A DNA stretch of 64,000 nucleotides. Source: Eurosta solidaginis (taxonomy: Eukaryota > Arthropoda > Insecta > Diptera > Tephritidae). This document shows positions 52,289-64,000 of this stretch, piece after piece (the first letter of the stretch is position 1; each line of letters begins with the position of its first letter). The stretch covers positions 239,506,978 to 239,570,977 of the forward strand of contig NC_090320.1 in NCBI RefSeq assembly GCF_040869045.1. The letters are read 5' to 3'. Both the position numbers and the translations under genes were made by a program. The notes beneath the pieces were generated by a model. That model was not told where the DNA came from, made no database searches, and worked only from the letters and a program-made list of their open reading frames with translations.

Positions 52289-53201
52289 CAAGTAAGGAAG
52301 TCTAAGTTCGGGTGATACCGATCATTACATACCCAGCTGTACACTGGAGATGCTGTTGCTGTTTGTTTTGTCTGCTTAATAGTGTTACAAGGCTGCGCAA
52401 TAATACCTTTATATATCTTTATATTCTGAACTAATTTTTCTTCGAGTTATGGCTCCCGAAACAAAGAAAATTAGACATAAAAGGGGCGGTGCCAGGCCCA
52501 TTTTTTTAAATTTGACGTTTTTCCTATTTATTGTTATAGATCCACTTGGGAAATGAAATACCATTGATATAAAGCTCTTTTTGCAAAGTCATAACTTATT
52601 TTATTCCTACACGAACCTTTTCAAAATCGTTTATGTATAAGTGGGCGTGCTCCTTAACCAATTTCGTTAATTTTTCTTCAAAGCAAAGGCAACCTCTCTG
52701 CCGAATTTCGTTACGATACGTTTAACGATTTTTGATTTATGATTAATAATATTTTTAAAATTGATTTAATCACAAGTGGGCGGTGCCACGCCCATTTTAA
52801 AAAATGTTTCCCAATTTTTATCAAGAGTCTCAATATTAATCTACCGCTCAAATTTCAACATTCTAGGTGTATTATTTACTAAATAATAGGTTTTTTGGGT
52901 TTTCCAAAATATTATATATATAAAAAGTGGGCGTGGTTATCATACGATTTCGCTCATTTTCAATCTTTTGGGGTCCTGATAAGCTCGTGTACCAAATTTG
53001 GTGAAGATATCTCAATATTTACTCAAATTACCGTGTTAACGGACAGACGGACGGACATGGCTCAATCAATTTTTTTCTTGATACTGATGATTTTGATATA
53101 TGGAAGTCTATATCTATCTCGATCCCTTTATACCTGTACAACCATCCGTTGTCCAATCAAAGTTATAATACCCTGTGTGCAGGTACAGCTGGGTATAAAA
53201 A
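52289..53201 (-). mobile_element. Helentron-like element, subfamily B (complete copy 4)
   Basis: CAAGTAAGGAAGTCTAAGTT at the left and GTACAGCTGGGTATAAAAA at the right, as in copy 3, at the same point in the hAT sequence. The left hairpin is weakened (GTTCGGGTGATACCGATC). Confidence 0.7.
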
Positions 53202-54330
53202 GAAAGTCGAAGACAAAAATTGCAAAGCGTCTACCCAACAAGATGGGCCAATGTCATGAAGCGTTATCCACTTACATTGAACTTCAGCCAGCAATGTTCG
53301 AAGGCTTTGAAGAGATAACAGAAGGGAAAAATGATAAAACTTCAGCACAAGCTTCTCAGTTTCAAGCTCCTATTTCCAGCGTGCAATTCCAAACGTTGCT
53401 GTTGTTGTTGTAGCGATAAGGACACTCCCCAAAGGCCTTGGGGAGTGTTATCGATGTTGATGGTCCTTTGCCGGATGCAGATCCGGTACGTTCCGGTAAC
53501 AAGCACAATAAAAGTACCAGCCCGACCATCTCGGAAAACGATTTGTTATGACCACATGAAACCTTCTAGGCCATAACACCCTTCCACCCCCTTGATCCAT
53601 CAGGAGTTCGGGGTCGCCAGAGCCTCTGCTGTTAATGAAACAGGATTCGTCAAGGGTAAGTGAGGTTGACAATAGGGTTGGATAAGCTATATATTGCGCT
53701 GGCAACCTCTTGAGAGAGTTGCGCTACGCAAGAAACCACGCATCAGTAAACATCAATTAAATAGATGCAACGTTGAGAATTGCATTCTATATTCCATTCC
53801 TTGATGCATTCATAACTCATATCAAGGGCTGTTACATGAAAATTTCGGTGTTTTGTTCCCCAAAAATGAATACAACGCTGAAAAATGCAATAAACTGCAT
53901 GAATTTTATGAAAGTGTTGTGAATTGTTCCAAAACCGAGTTTGCAATGGAAGTTAAAATGTGGAGAAGGCGAGTCGATGATCAGAATTTTAAAAACGTGT
54001 TTGATGCACTTGAGATGGGTACAAGTTTGAAGATTACCTACAAAATTTGTATGCTATATTTCTCATTTATCTTATTTTTGCAGATAGTGAATCCAAATGC
54101 TTTCGAACATGTCAATAAGATATTGCGCATATTAGCCGTTCTACCAGTTTCGACAGCAACTCTGCCTCAAAAGGCTAAAATCATACTTGCGGAGTACAAT
54201 CAGTCAAGAACGTTTGAATGGACTCGCTTCATTGAATATCCATATTGATACACCACTTTTTGTAAACGAAGTACTAGAAGAGTTTTTCAAAAAACCTAGG
54301 CGATTGTTGGGAAATAGTTATGGGAAAAAT
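53202..54330 (+). pseudogene. hAT transposase remnant, copy 2
   Basis: Pieces include YIELQPAMFEGFEEITEGKN and TSAQASQFQAPISSVQFQ, then MWRRRVDDQNFKNVFDALEM (about 53958-54020, lost in copy 1), and IVNPNAFEHVNKILRILAVL in a frame ending 54248. The dimerisation domain is frameshifted by a deletion (TCTGCCTCAAAAGGC, where copy 1 has the ERTFSALKR coding). Non-functional. Confidence 0.78.
53395..53727 (+). mobile_element. GTTGTTGTTGTTGTAG retroposon-like repeat, copy 2
   Basis: Nearly identical to 28775-29107, at the same position in the hAT segment. Confidence 0.6.
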
Positions 54331-55104
54331 TAGTTTCTTTATGCTATAGGTATGTGTTTAATGCTTGAATATACATTTTACTGACCGATTTTGGCTACTA
54401 ACCAATTTTCATGTCATAGAAAAGGTACGAAAAATACCTCATATCTACACCATCTTCTTCAATTTTGTAATTAACAAGCTTGAGATGCCAATTTTACAAG
54501 CTGATGCGAATTTAAAGTATTTTTGGACCTAAAAAGAGGACGACGCAAATTGGAAGAGAAGCCCGGTCTATATCTCCGTGGAGGTATATCGTGACAAGTA
54601 TTTTTTTATGGCATTAAATGTTTTGTGGAGAGATAAACTAAACATAAGGGGATCAGAACGATTTTCCTCTTTTTTAACTTTTGTACTATGCACCACCATA
54701 TCTCTACTGGTAATATTGTTACGTATATAAATGGATTGGAAATTTTGTTAGATCAAAACTGTAAGCCCCTTTTTTAAAGTCGGACTAGTTTTTATCCGCT
54801 CTTGATTGGATCTACATATAATATCTAGGACCATATATCCGCAAAATTGCAAAGTGAACATTTTTAAATTTTCTTCTGCTTAATGTGTTCGGCGCCACGC
54901 CCATTTTACAAAATTGTAAAAAATATCCTTTGTGCATCGTAACTCTTGTTTTAAACGGTTTTGTTTAGCTTGACTTGACAGGCTGGTTGGTTGGCTGGCT
55001 GGCACAAATTTTGTAATTGAAATTTAAGTAACTTCCCGATAAGCTACAAGCTTGAAACTTGGAACATAGTTTAGAACCCGATAACAATGCAGTAATAAGA
55101 AAAA
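54331..55104. other. Non-coding flank with SINE remnant
   Basis: 54331-54585 matches 29723-29975. 54537-54600 is a SINE fragment. 54600-55104 has a CCACGCCCATTTT module and a GGTTGGTTGGCTGGCTGGC run (about 54984). No gene seen. Confidence 0.45.
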
Positions 55105-55402
55105 AATCGGCGCTAGGTGGCGCAAGGATCGAGATATTCAAAAAAATCGTATTTGTGGTCCGATTTGGCTTATATTTGGAACACATAATACATGCAAGAA
55201 TAGAAAGCGACCTATGAAAAATTGCCGCTAGGTGGCGTAAGGATCGAGATATTCAAAAAAATCGTATTTGCGGTCCGATTTGGCTCATATTTGGAACACA
55301 TAATACATACAAGAATAGAAAGCGACCCATGGAAAATCGCCGCTGGGTGGCGCAAGGATCGAGATATTCAAAAAAATCTTATTTGTGGTCCGATTTGGCT
55401 CA
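55105..55402 (+). repeat. 115-bp tandem repeat, interrupted
   Basis: Anchor GCTAGGTGGC at 55112, 55227 and 55342 (last copy GCTGGGTGGC), a period of 115 bp. The third unit breaks at CGATTTGGCTCA and appears to resume at 57839 (TTTGGAACAAATATTACATA) after a LINE. Confidence 0.85.
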
Positions 55403-57838
55403 ATTATACAATGGATATCCGAAAATAATATATTACTACCGTCAAACTTGAAGTCTGACATAGATTTATTAGTTACTAGTTCGCTATTATAGCATGGATT
55501 TAATCAAATTAACAATATTTTGAATAATTCAAACAAAATATTAGATTTAGTATTTACTTCTGCAGAATTGAATGCATCTTGTGAGGAATGTTTATTTCCT
55601 ATTTCGATTAAAACAGTACATCATTGCGCTCTTGAAATTGATTTTAAATTTTATATATATCAGAAACAGTCAAAAAAAAGTCGCAAATTTTTGTGACTAT
55701 TACAATTACAATATTGACGAGGTTAATACATGTATTCAACAAATAGATTGGTCTTTCTTGAACACACACAGTGATCCTACTACTTCTTATAACACGTTGT
55801 GTAATAAAATGTTAGATATAATTTCTAATTGCATTCCGCTCAGGAAACTGGCTGTTCGCAACAAACCACCTTGGTTTAACGCGATATTATGCAAATTAAA
55901 AAACGCAAAAACAAAACCGTACAAGAGATATCGTAAATCGAAGCAAATTTCTGATTATCAAAATTTCGCTGGTTTAAGAAAGGAGTTTGATAAACTTCAT
56001 TTATTTTGATACAAACACCATTTGTCAAAAGCCGAATCTATGTTAAAATCTAAGCCTAGCATATTTTGGCAATACATTAATTTAAAACGGAAAACCTATG
56101 GCTATCCAACTACTTTCTTCTTTGAAAGTGCAGTGTCTGAAAGTCCTGCCGATGCCTGCAATCTGTTTGCAAATTACTTTCAGAGAGTGCATCATAAGTG
56201 CGACGCTGTTAGCAATCATACAATTGCTGCTTTGCTCTTATGCAATATCGATAGTTTAACGATTCCCTCGGATGAAGTCGAGCTTGCGATTTCTAGTCTA
56301 GATAAAAGCACCTGCGTGGACCATTAAAGTTTTGCCCCAATATTTTTCAAGTTGCATTCAGCGTTTGCATCCACTCCAATATCAAATATTTTCAATATGT
56401 GTATAGATAATTCAACCATTCTAAATTGTTGGAAAGTAGGGTCATTCGTCCCTATAAACAAGTCTGGTAATTGCAATAACGTTTGCAATTACAAACCTAT
56501 TATAAAGCAAAGCACTATTTCAAAGCTATTCGATTTCTTACTTCAAAAATGACTAATGAATCAGGTAAATTGTGTAATATCGAAATTCCAACACGGCTTT
56601 ATGCCACAAAGTCGACTTGCACAAATCTTGTGCTAATTACGAAAAAAATTGTAAATGCTCTCGAAGATCAAGCCCAGCTTGACGTAATTTATACTGACTT
56701 TTCGAAAGCCTTTGATAAGGTTGATCATGCAATTTTGATCAAGAAGCTCTGGGCTTTCGGTTTTAACCGAAAAATTTTAAACTTCTTTCATAGTTTCTTA
56801 ACAGGAAGAAAACTATTTGTTAAAATGGGCACCACCAGCTCTTCTATATCAGTAAACGCATGGTCAGGTATACCGCAGGGAACGCATTGCGGTCCACTCC
56901 TATTCCTTATATTTATCAATGATTGCCAAATCTTTTTCTAAAAGCAGAGTGTTTAATGTTCGCTGATGATATGAAGCTGTTTATCAAAGTACGTAATTAT
57001 ACTGATTGCCTCGATCTTCAGTCAGATCTAGATAATTTGCATAGTTGGTGCTCAGTCAACAATTTACATCTTAATATCCAAAAGTGTTGTGTTTTTTCAT
57101 ATGCAAGACTAAGTAATCCTTATAATTTCGCCTAGTCAATAGATGAGAAAATATTAGAACGGAATACGCTGTTTAAGGACTTAAGTCTTATTTTTGATTC
57201 GAAACTAACTTTTACAAAGCATATCGACCATATTGTGTCTAAAGCTTTCTCAATGGTTGGCTTCATACGTTGTAACTCCGCCGAATTCTCTGACCCAATG
57301 ACCTTAAAATCACTGTATATCTCGTTGGTGCGTAGTCTTCTAGACTATTGCTGCATTATTTGGAGTCCATGCTTCCAAATTCACTCTCACAAAATAGAAA
57401 GGGTGCAAAAAATGTTTACCAAGTTTGCTTTATGTAGACTTAATTGGCTTGATGGCGTGCCTAATTATCTGGGAAGGCGTAAACTGTTAGGATTGAAAAG
57501 CTTATCAGACAGAAGGAGCTACTTTTCACTAATGTTCATATATAACATCTTCAATGGTAAAGTAAATTGTACTCAAATCTATGAGTCAATAAATTTTACC
57601 CATACAGGCGTGAACTTAGACAGGTGAGACCTTTTACTGTTCCTGCGCATAGATCTACCTACGCCTACAATGAGCCAATATCGAGATGCATTCGATTATG
57701 CAACACATATTCGGAGGTTATTGATTTTAATTTAATTTTAATTAATTCAAACTAAATTTATTTAAAATATTTAATTAATCAAGTAGTCTGTAAGATTATC
57801 CGTACACGAAGAAATAAATAAATAAAAAAAATAAATAA
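55403..57838 (+). mobile_element. 5'-truncated jockey-like LINE
   Basis: Inserted in the third 115-bp unit; the tail is (AATAAA)n at 57805-57838. I find no clear TSD. Encodes endonuclease C-terminus and RT in several frames. Confidence 0.85.
55500..57730 (+). pseudogene. Jockey-like LINE ORF2 remnants
   Basis: Endonuclease end (NNILNNSNKILDLVFTSAEL near 55520), linker (PPWFNAILCKLKNAKTKPYK, 55860-55930), and RT: VIYTDFSKAFDKVDHAILIK (56680-56740), SGIPQGTHCGPLLFLIFIND (56865-56930), and catalytic MFADDMKLFIK (56956), with the frame changing between the last two. Then SKAFSMVGFIRCNSAEF and LVRSLLDYCCIIWSPC. At least five shifts or stops. No RNase H. Confidence 0.88.
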
Positions 57839-57892
57839 ATTTGGAACAAATATTACATACAGTCCGGTAGAAGTGACATCAAAATATTTTGA

Positions 57893-58046
57893 AGTTGGAG
57901 GAAGAACAAGCATACGTGGCAACTAGTCGAGTAAAGTCTTTGGAAGGATTATGTATTGAGGACTTAGATTGTAACAAATTATCAGGAAAGAGTCCTTGTA
58001 ATAATGAGTCACTAAATGAACTAAATAGAATGAGAAATAATAGGTA
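57893..58046 (+). pseudogene. PIF1-like helicase C-terminal fragment
   Basis: Reads EEEQAYVATSRVKSLEGL, then LDCNKLSGKSPCNNESLNEL, with a stop at 58044-58046. This matches motif VI and the C-terminus of Helitron-type PIF1 helicases. It is of a different subtype from 31643-32803. Only about 50 codons remain. Confidence 0.7.
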
Positions 58047-58083
58047 ATTAAATAAAGACTAAAAACCTGAAAATAAAATAATT

Positions 58084-58420
58084 TAAAAAAAATGTTTTAA
58101 GTAAACAGGTTTTATTGAAAACAATACTTACATGAAGTACTAATAAGACTAAAAGCTAGAAAATATTTAGGTACGTCCTAGCTACTAGTCATCACACTGT
58201 TCATCAATCTAGGGCGTCAGACAATTAAATAAAAGCGTTGGACGTGTCAAATTTCTATTGATAGTCATATATAAGACCAACTGAACCTTAATATGATTAT
58301 GCTACGCCTAACATTTTTAGAAATTTCACGCGCATAACGTTTTAGATTGATGAGGAGTGTGATGACTAGTACCTAGGACCTACCTTATTATTTTCTAGCT
58401 TTTAGTCTTATTATTATTAT
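58084..58420. mobile_element. Palindromic MITE, copy 2 (diverged)
   Basis: GTTTTAAGTAAACAGGTTTTATTGAAAACA-type left arm and GTGATGACTAGTACCTAGGA right arm, as in 41525-41924. The outer 50 bp of the right arm are lost. Confidence 0.75.
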
Positions 58421-58469
58421 TATTTATTTATTGACTTAGGATAATAAATTAACCTAACCAATGTTTAAA

Positions 58470-61400
58470 CAAGTAAGGAAGGCTAAGTTCGGTGTAACTG
58501 AACATTACATACTCAGTTAAGAGCTGTGGAAACAAAGTAAGGGAAATCACCATGTTGTAAAAGGAACCTAGGGTAACCCTGGAATGTGTTTGTATGACAT
58601 GTGTATCAAATGGAAGGTATTAAAGAGTATTTTAAGAGGAAGTGGGCCATAGATCTATAGATGGACGCCATTTAGGGATATCGCCATAAAGGTGGACCAG
58701 GCCTGACTCGAGAATTTGTTTGTAAGATATGGGTATCAAATAAAAGGTATTAATGAGTATTTTAAAAGAGCGTGGGCCTAAGTTCTATAGATTTACGCCT
58801 TTTCGAGATATCGCCATAAAGGTGGACCAGGGGTGACTCTAGAATTTATTTTGTACGATATGGGTATCAAATAAAAGGTATTAATGAGTATTTTAAAAGA
58901 GCGTGGGCCTAAGTTCTATAGATGTACGCCTTTTCGAGATATCGCCATAAAGGTGGACCAGGGGTGACTATAGAATTTGTTTGTACGATATGGGTATCAA
59001 TTGAAAGGTGTTAATGAGTATTTTAAAAGGGCGTGGGTCTTAGTTCTATAGGTGGACGCCTTTTCGAGTTATCTCCATAAAGGTAGACCAGGGTGACTTT
59101 AGAATTTGTTTGTACGATATGGGTATCAAATGAAAGGTGTTAATGAGTATTTTAAAAGGGAGTGGGCCTTAGTTCTATAGGTGGATGCCTTTTCGAGATA
59201 TCGCCATAAAGGTGGGCCAGGGGTGACTCTAGAATTTTTGTGTACGATATGGGTATCAAATGAAAGGTGTTAATGAGTATTTTAAAAGTGTGTGGGCCTT
59301 AGTTCTATAGGTGGACGCCTTTTCGAGATATCGCCATAAAGGTGGACCAGGGGTGACTCTAGAATTTGTTTGTACGATATGGGTATCAAATGAAAGGTGT
59401 TAATGAGTATTTCAAAAGGGAGTGGGCCTTAGTTCTATAGGTGGACGCCTTTTCGAGATATCGACATGAAGGTGGACCAGGGGTGACTCTAGAATTTGTT
59501 TATACGATATGGGTATCAAATGAAAGGTGTTAATGAGTATTTTAAAAGGGAGTGGGCCTTAGTTCTATAGGTGGATGCCTTTTCGAGATATCGCCATAAA
59601 GGTGGGCCAGGGGTGACTCTAGAATTTTTGTGTACGATATGGGTATCAAATGAAAGGTGTTAATGAGTATTTTAAAAGGGCGTGGGCCTTAGTTCTATAG
59701 GTGGACGCCTTTTCGAGATACCGACATGAAGGTCGACCAGGGGTGACTCTAGAATTTGTTTATACGATATGGGTATCAAATGAATGGTGTTAATGAGTAT
59801 TTTAAAAGGGAGTGGGCCTTAGTTCTATAGGTGGATGCCTTTTCGAGATATCGCCATAAAGGTGAGCCAGGGGTGACTCTAGAATGTTTTTGTACGATAT
59901 GGGTATCAAATGAAAGGTGTTAATGAGTATTTTAAAAAGGCGTGGGCCTTAGTTCTATAGGTGGCCTTTTCGAGATATCGCCATAAAGGTGGACCAGGGG
60001 TGACTCTAGAATTTGTTTGTACGATATGGGTATCAGATGAAAGGTGTTAATGAGTATTTTAAAAAGGAGTGGGCCTTAGTTCTATATGTGGATGCCTTTT
60101 CGAGATATCGCCATAAACGTGGACCAGGGGTGACTCTAGAATGTGTTTGTACGATATGGGTATCAAATTAAAGGTATTAATGAGGGTTTTAAAAGGGAGT
60201 GGCTCTTAGTTGTATATGTGAAGGCGTTTTAGAGATATCTACCAAAATATGGACCAGGGTGATCCAGAACATCATCTGTCGGGTACCCCTAATTTATTTA
60301 TATATGTAATACCACGTACAGTATTCCTTCCAATATTCCAAGGGCTTTTGATTTCGCCCTGCAAAACTTTTTCATTTTCTTCTACTTAATATGGTAGGTG
60401 TCACAGCCATTTTACCAAGTTTTTTTCTAAAGTTATATTTTGCGTCAATAGACCAATAAAATTACCATGTTTCATTCCTTTTTTTGTATTTGGTATATAA
60501 TTATGGCATTTTTTTCATTTTTCGTAATTTTCGATATCGAAAAAGTGGGCGTGGTCATAGTCGGATTTCGGCCATTTTTTACACCAATACAAAGTGAGTT
60601 CAGATAAGTACGTGAACTGAGTTTAGTAAGGATATATCGATTTTTGCTCAAGTTATCGTGTTAAGGGCCGAGCGGAAGGACAGACGATCGACTGTGTATA
60701 AAAACTGGGCGTGGCTTCAACCGATTTCGCCCTTTTTCACAGAAAACAGTTATCGTCCTCGGAGCTAAGCCTCTACCAAATTTCACAAGGATTGGTTAAT
60801 TTTTGTTCGACTTATGTCATTAAAAGCATCCTAGACCAATTAAACGAAAAAGGGCGCAGCCACGCCCATTTTGAAATTTTCTTTTATTTTTGTATTTTTT
60901 TACACCATATCATTACTGGAGTTGAATGTTGGCATAATTTACTTATATGCTGTAAAGATAATAACTTTTCTTTTAAAATTTGAATTAAAAAAAATTTTTT
61001 TTTTAAAAGTGGGCGTGGTCGTTCTTCGATTTTGCTAATTTTTTTAAGCAGACATAAAGTAATAAGAGTAACGTTCCTGCCAAATTTCATCATGATATCT
61101 TCAACGACTGCCAAATTACAGCTTGCAAAACTTCTAAATTACCTTCATTTAAAAGTGGGCTGTGCCACGCCCATTGTCCAAAATTTTACTAGTTTTCTAT
61201 TCTGCGCCATAAGCTCAACTCACCTCCCAAGTTTCATCGCTTAATGCGTATTTGGTAATGAATTATCGCACTTTTTCGATTTTTCGAAATTTTCGATATC
61301 GAAAAAGTGGGCGTGGTTATTGTCCGATATCGTTCATTTTAAATGGCGATCTGAGATGAGCGCCCAAGAACCTACGTACCAAATTTCATCAAGATATCTC

Positions 61401-61588
61401 AAAATTTACTCAAGTTATCGTGTTAAAGGACAGACGGACGGACGGACATAGCTCAATCGAATTTTTTTTCGATACTGATGATTTTGATATATGGAAGTCT
61501 ATATCTATCTCGATTCCTTTATACCTGTACAACCAACCGTTATGCAATCAAAGTTAATATACTCTGTGAGCTCTGCTCAACTGAGTAT
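58470..61588 (-). mobile_element. Helentron-like element, subfamily A, inverted copy
   Basis: Left end CAAGTAAGGAAGGCTAAG with hairpin GTTCGG-TGTAA-CTGAAC. Subterminal inverted repeats are ATACTCAGTTAAG (58509-58521) and CTCAACTGAGTAT (61576-61588). The tandem array runs 58580-60290, then GGGCGTGG modules and the ACGGACGGACATAGCTCAAT block. Reverse of 33171-36795. No gene. Confidence 0.75.
58580..60290 (-). repeat. 130-bp satellite-like array, about 13 units
   Basis: Anchor GGGTATCAAA at 59121, 59251, 59381 and 59511: 130-bp period. A GACATGAAGGT variant recurs 261 bp apart (59463 and 59724), so neighbouring units form dimers. Confidence 0.88.
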
Positions 61589-61639
61589 AAAAAGCACTAG
61601 CGACATAGGCCATCGGCTTCCTTATATTGTAGAGTATAA

Positions 61640-62797
61640 GTCTTAATTTGTACATATTGGTAAATTGAATATTATTGTATAAATTATTATATTTCAAAGT
61701 AGATTTTCAACTTACAAATAAACTTAATACATTTTTTTATATTTTCTCTGGTTATATTTTCTAATATCTGTCTTGGGTCTTGTTCAAAAATCTCTTGCCT
61801 TAGATATTCTAGTTGTGGATAGGAATATAGGATGTGGTAAGGAGTTCGGTGTTGCAAAAATTGCAGGTTGTTGTTTGTGCCTTTTCCAATAAGTGTTTGT
61901 GTGTCAGACGAGTATGGCCCAATCGGAAGCGTGTATAGATGATTACCTGTTTTCTCGGTATTTCATTTGGAAAGACTGGACGATAGCGCATGGGGTTTAT
62001 TGACTTGTAGCTGTGTGAATAGGTTGTCCATAGGTCGTTTGCGGATTTTAGATGAATATTGCGTACTGCATTCTTGATGTCTGCTTTACTTGAGGCGTTG
62101 ATTAGTTTAAGTGGTGATACTGTTGCCAGCTTAGCAGTGTTATCAGCGAGCGTGTTGCCGGGAATTCCAATGTGGGTTGGTACCCAAACTAGCCTAATCT
62201 TTTGGGGGTAACGGATTAGTAGATTGCGTATTTGGCTTATTGTTGGATTGCTGTGGTTGATGTTTAGAACTGCTTGAAATGACGATAGTTAGTCTGAGCA
62301 AATCATGTATTTTGCATTTCTTACTTTTCCTAGTAGACCGGCGTTAAGTATGGCTGTTGCTTCGGCTGTAAATACTGGAGCAAATTATGGTAAAATGTTT
62401 GTCTGAATTGTTGAGTTCTCGTCAACGATGCTGCATCCAGTAGCACCTTGGTCTTTTTGAGAGTATTATTGATCTGACCATTAGGGTAAGGGAATTGGTA
62501 TTACATTTTAATATAGGGTTGCTAAGAGACTTAATTATGTTTAATCTACTTTGAAGCTGCTTACATAAATGTTTTATATGATCGTTCCATGTTTTTAATA
62601 ACAAATAAAAACTAGGCCAAGGATGTTTAAGGTTTTGACATTTGATATAGTTTGATTATTGATACTTATATCTAGGTTGTTACAGGAGTGTTTATTGCAA
62701 ATATGTAAATGTTTTGATTTTTCAAAAGATATTTTCGTTCCGCTAGTTTTACACCAGTTGTAAATTACATCAGTTAGTTTGCGGAGCTCGTTATAAA
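61640..62797 (-). pseudogene. I-clade-like LINE, 3' half (RT end, RNase H, zinc finger)
   Basis: On the minus strand from 62797: NIETFYNELRKLTDVIYNWC, GTKISFEKSKHLHIC (RT just after the catalytic box). Then RNase H (VWVPTHIGIPGNTLADNTAK near 62110-62190) and the tail RFRLGHTRLTHKHLL with a CNFC finger (61809-61991). Several stops and shifts, for example TAG near 62291. It meets the 5' half head-to-head at about 62798. Confidence 0.8.
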
Positions 62798-64000
62798 ATG
62801 TTTCAATGTTCCAAGAAACCCATCTTACTTCAAATCCTCACCCAAATTTTATACCTAAACACTTTCAAATCTACACCAAAAATGATATTGCCTTAGATTC
62901 TGTCTCTAAAAGAGGGGTCGCAATTCTAGTTTATGATACTATAGAACACACTGAAGTGAACTGTAATACGAATATCCTAGCCATGGCTGTCAAAGTTAAA
63001 TCGCACTTGACCTTCATAGTTGTAAGCCTTTACATAGCCCCAAGAGATACAATTTCTGAACAAGATCTGCATCAACTCGTTAGCAACTTTAACGATCCGG
63101 TGCTACTTCTGGGAGACTTGAATGCCTGGAGCCCATTATTGGGTTCCCCAAGCTTCAACAAAACCGGTAGAAGTACCACGAAGTTCGTTCAAAACAGTAA
63201 CTTCATTATCTTGAATGACAATTCACCCACACATTTTTCAACACGCCAGACCACCTCTAACATAGATCTCAGCATATGTACCCCTCCTTTGAACATAGCT
63301 TCCGTTTGGAATATCGCCAAGGATCCACATGGTAGTGACCACCTGCCCATTACAATTAAACTCTTTTGTTACCCCCACACTCCAAATTTAGGGAAACCCC
63401 TTATATACAAACTGGACTCAGCTAACTGGGAAAAATATCAAACATCGATTTCTCGCCACTTCGAAAATCTAACTCTTCAACCTGAAAATATTAATGAATC
63501 AGCTGCCTTACTTCTCAAGAAAATACACTTAAGCGCAAAATCTTCTATACCAATCGTCAATACAAGGCCTGGCATTCGCAAAACATATTGGTGGAATGAA
63601 AGCCTAACTACTCTCAGGAGAAGAAAAGGTCACCTCTGGAAAGTAGCCAAGAAAAATCCGACCAAAGAAAATATAATTGAATATAAAAAAGCAAATGCAC
63701 TTTTCAAAAGGGAGGTAAAAATATCTAAAAGAAATAGCTTCATAGAGTTCACTAAGGAAATTAGCCCTAAAACTCCTACCAAATTACTCTGGGATAAAGT
63801 TAACTCTCTATATGGAAATAGAACCTCAAAATATATACATGTTATATACTCCGCGGAAGGGGACACATTCTTCGCACCCATTAACATATCAAACTATTTA
63901 GCCAAAGCCTAGTCCGACTCCTCCAGAGACACAAATTTCCCTAGGGAATTTATACAATCCAAAACCTACCCCCAGAAGGTAAACTTAAACTATTTAAACT
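62798..64000 (+). pseudogene. I-clade-like LINE, 5' half (endonuclease), inverted
   Basis: From 62809: FQETHLTSNPHPNFIPKHF, RGVAILVYDTI, LLLGDLNAWSPLLG (metal-binding Asp/Asn), SNIDLSICTP, GSDHLPITIK (catalytic SDH). This is an APE-type endonuclease of about 220 residues. The linker to RT follows (GIRKTYWWNESLTTLRRRKG, LLWDKVNSLYGNRTS). A TAG at 63910-63912 breaks the frame; coding continues in frame to the window end (SDSSRDTNFPREF). Together with the opposite-strand 3' half it fits a 5' inversion. Incomplete at the window edge. Confidence 0.85.

Larger units (their letters stand above)
51942..54330 (+). mobile_element. Decayed hAT-like transposon segment, copy 2
   Basis: Second copy of 27225-29722, starting at GTTGTCTCCAATACTCCCCT right after gypsy element 2. 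It shares the Helentron-like and retroposon insertions at identical positions. It lacks the 97-bp duplication of copy 1 and has its own deletion near 53775 (about 40 bp relative to 29155). Confidence 0.7.

Overview
The window looks like repeat-dense, probably heterochromatic or intergenic DNA from a fly. A tephritid fruit fly is my guess: several repeats (the tRNA-derived SINE, the GTTGTTGTTGTTGTAG retroposon, the GGGCGTGG elements and the 400-bp palindromic MITE) resemble ones I associate with Bactrocera and Ceratitis. That is from memory, not a search. The only host-type protein genes I can support are two copies of a secreted trypsin-like serine protease, at 18719 and 38470. One is cut by repeat DNA and the other carries a single-base frameshift. 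Almost everything else is layered transposable elements, many datable relative to each other from target-site duplications (TSDs) or uninterrupted paralogous copies in the same window.

Layout. 57-444: SINE with 14-bp TSD. About 445-2302 and 12929-13190: old composite of LINE endonuclease and reverse-transcriptase (RT) pieces. It is split by an RNase H-bearing LINE (2314-12917, TSD 2303-2313/12918-12928), itself split by a young mdg1/412-like Ty3/gypsy element (2594-11311, TSD AGGGG). 13190-17700: a GGGCGTGG Helentron-like element and non-autonomous Helitrons with GATCC repeats, carrying a SINE, a short LINE and an AT-rich element. 17930-18895: truncated protease copy, then a second composite copy. 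About 20130-25165: tandem repeat of roughly 0.6-0.7 kb hosting two LINEs with 12-bp and 16-bp TSDs. 25165-33170: Helentron-like and Helitron elements, a decayed hAT transposon, and a 1.6-kb Helitron with a helicase fragment whose ends are fixed by empty sites. 33171-36795: element with a 128-bp tandem array. 37667-39245: second protease copy. 39800-45000: third composite copy, MITE, RNase H LINE with a nested reversed LINE. 46240-51937: second Ty3/gypsy element with apparently identical 261-bp LTRs. 51942-54590: second copy of the hAT segment. 55105-58420: 115-bp repeats split by a LINE, helicase scrap, second MITE. 58470-61588: inverted copy of the 128-130-bp array element. 61600-64000: I-clade-like LINE in head-to-head halves, as expected from twin priming.

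The strongest mechanistic signal is in the first gypsy element. At the gag-pol junction, TTTAAAC lies in the correct phase for -1 frameshifting (6625-6631), followed after 8 nt by a perfect 7-bp stem (6640-6646/6656-6662), and protease-pol is open in exactly the -1 frame. Other notable points are a DTQ protease motif, a SAP-like N-terminus on the second element's Gag, an in-frame stop inside its capsid region, four hairpins in an R1-like LINE 3' UTR, and CCTAA-type tails on RNase H LINEs.
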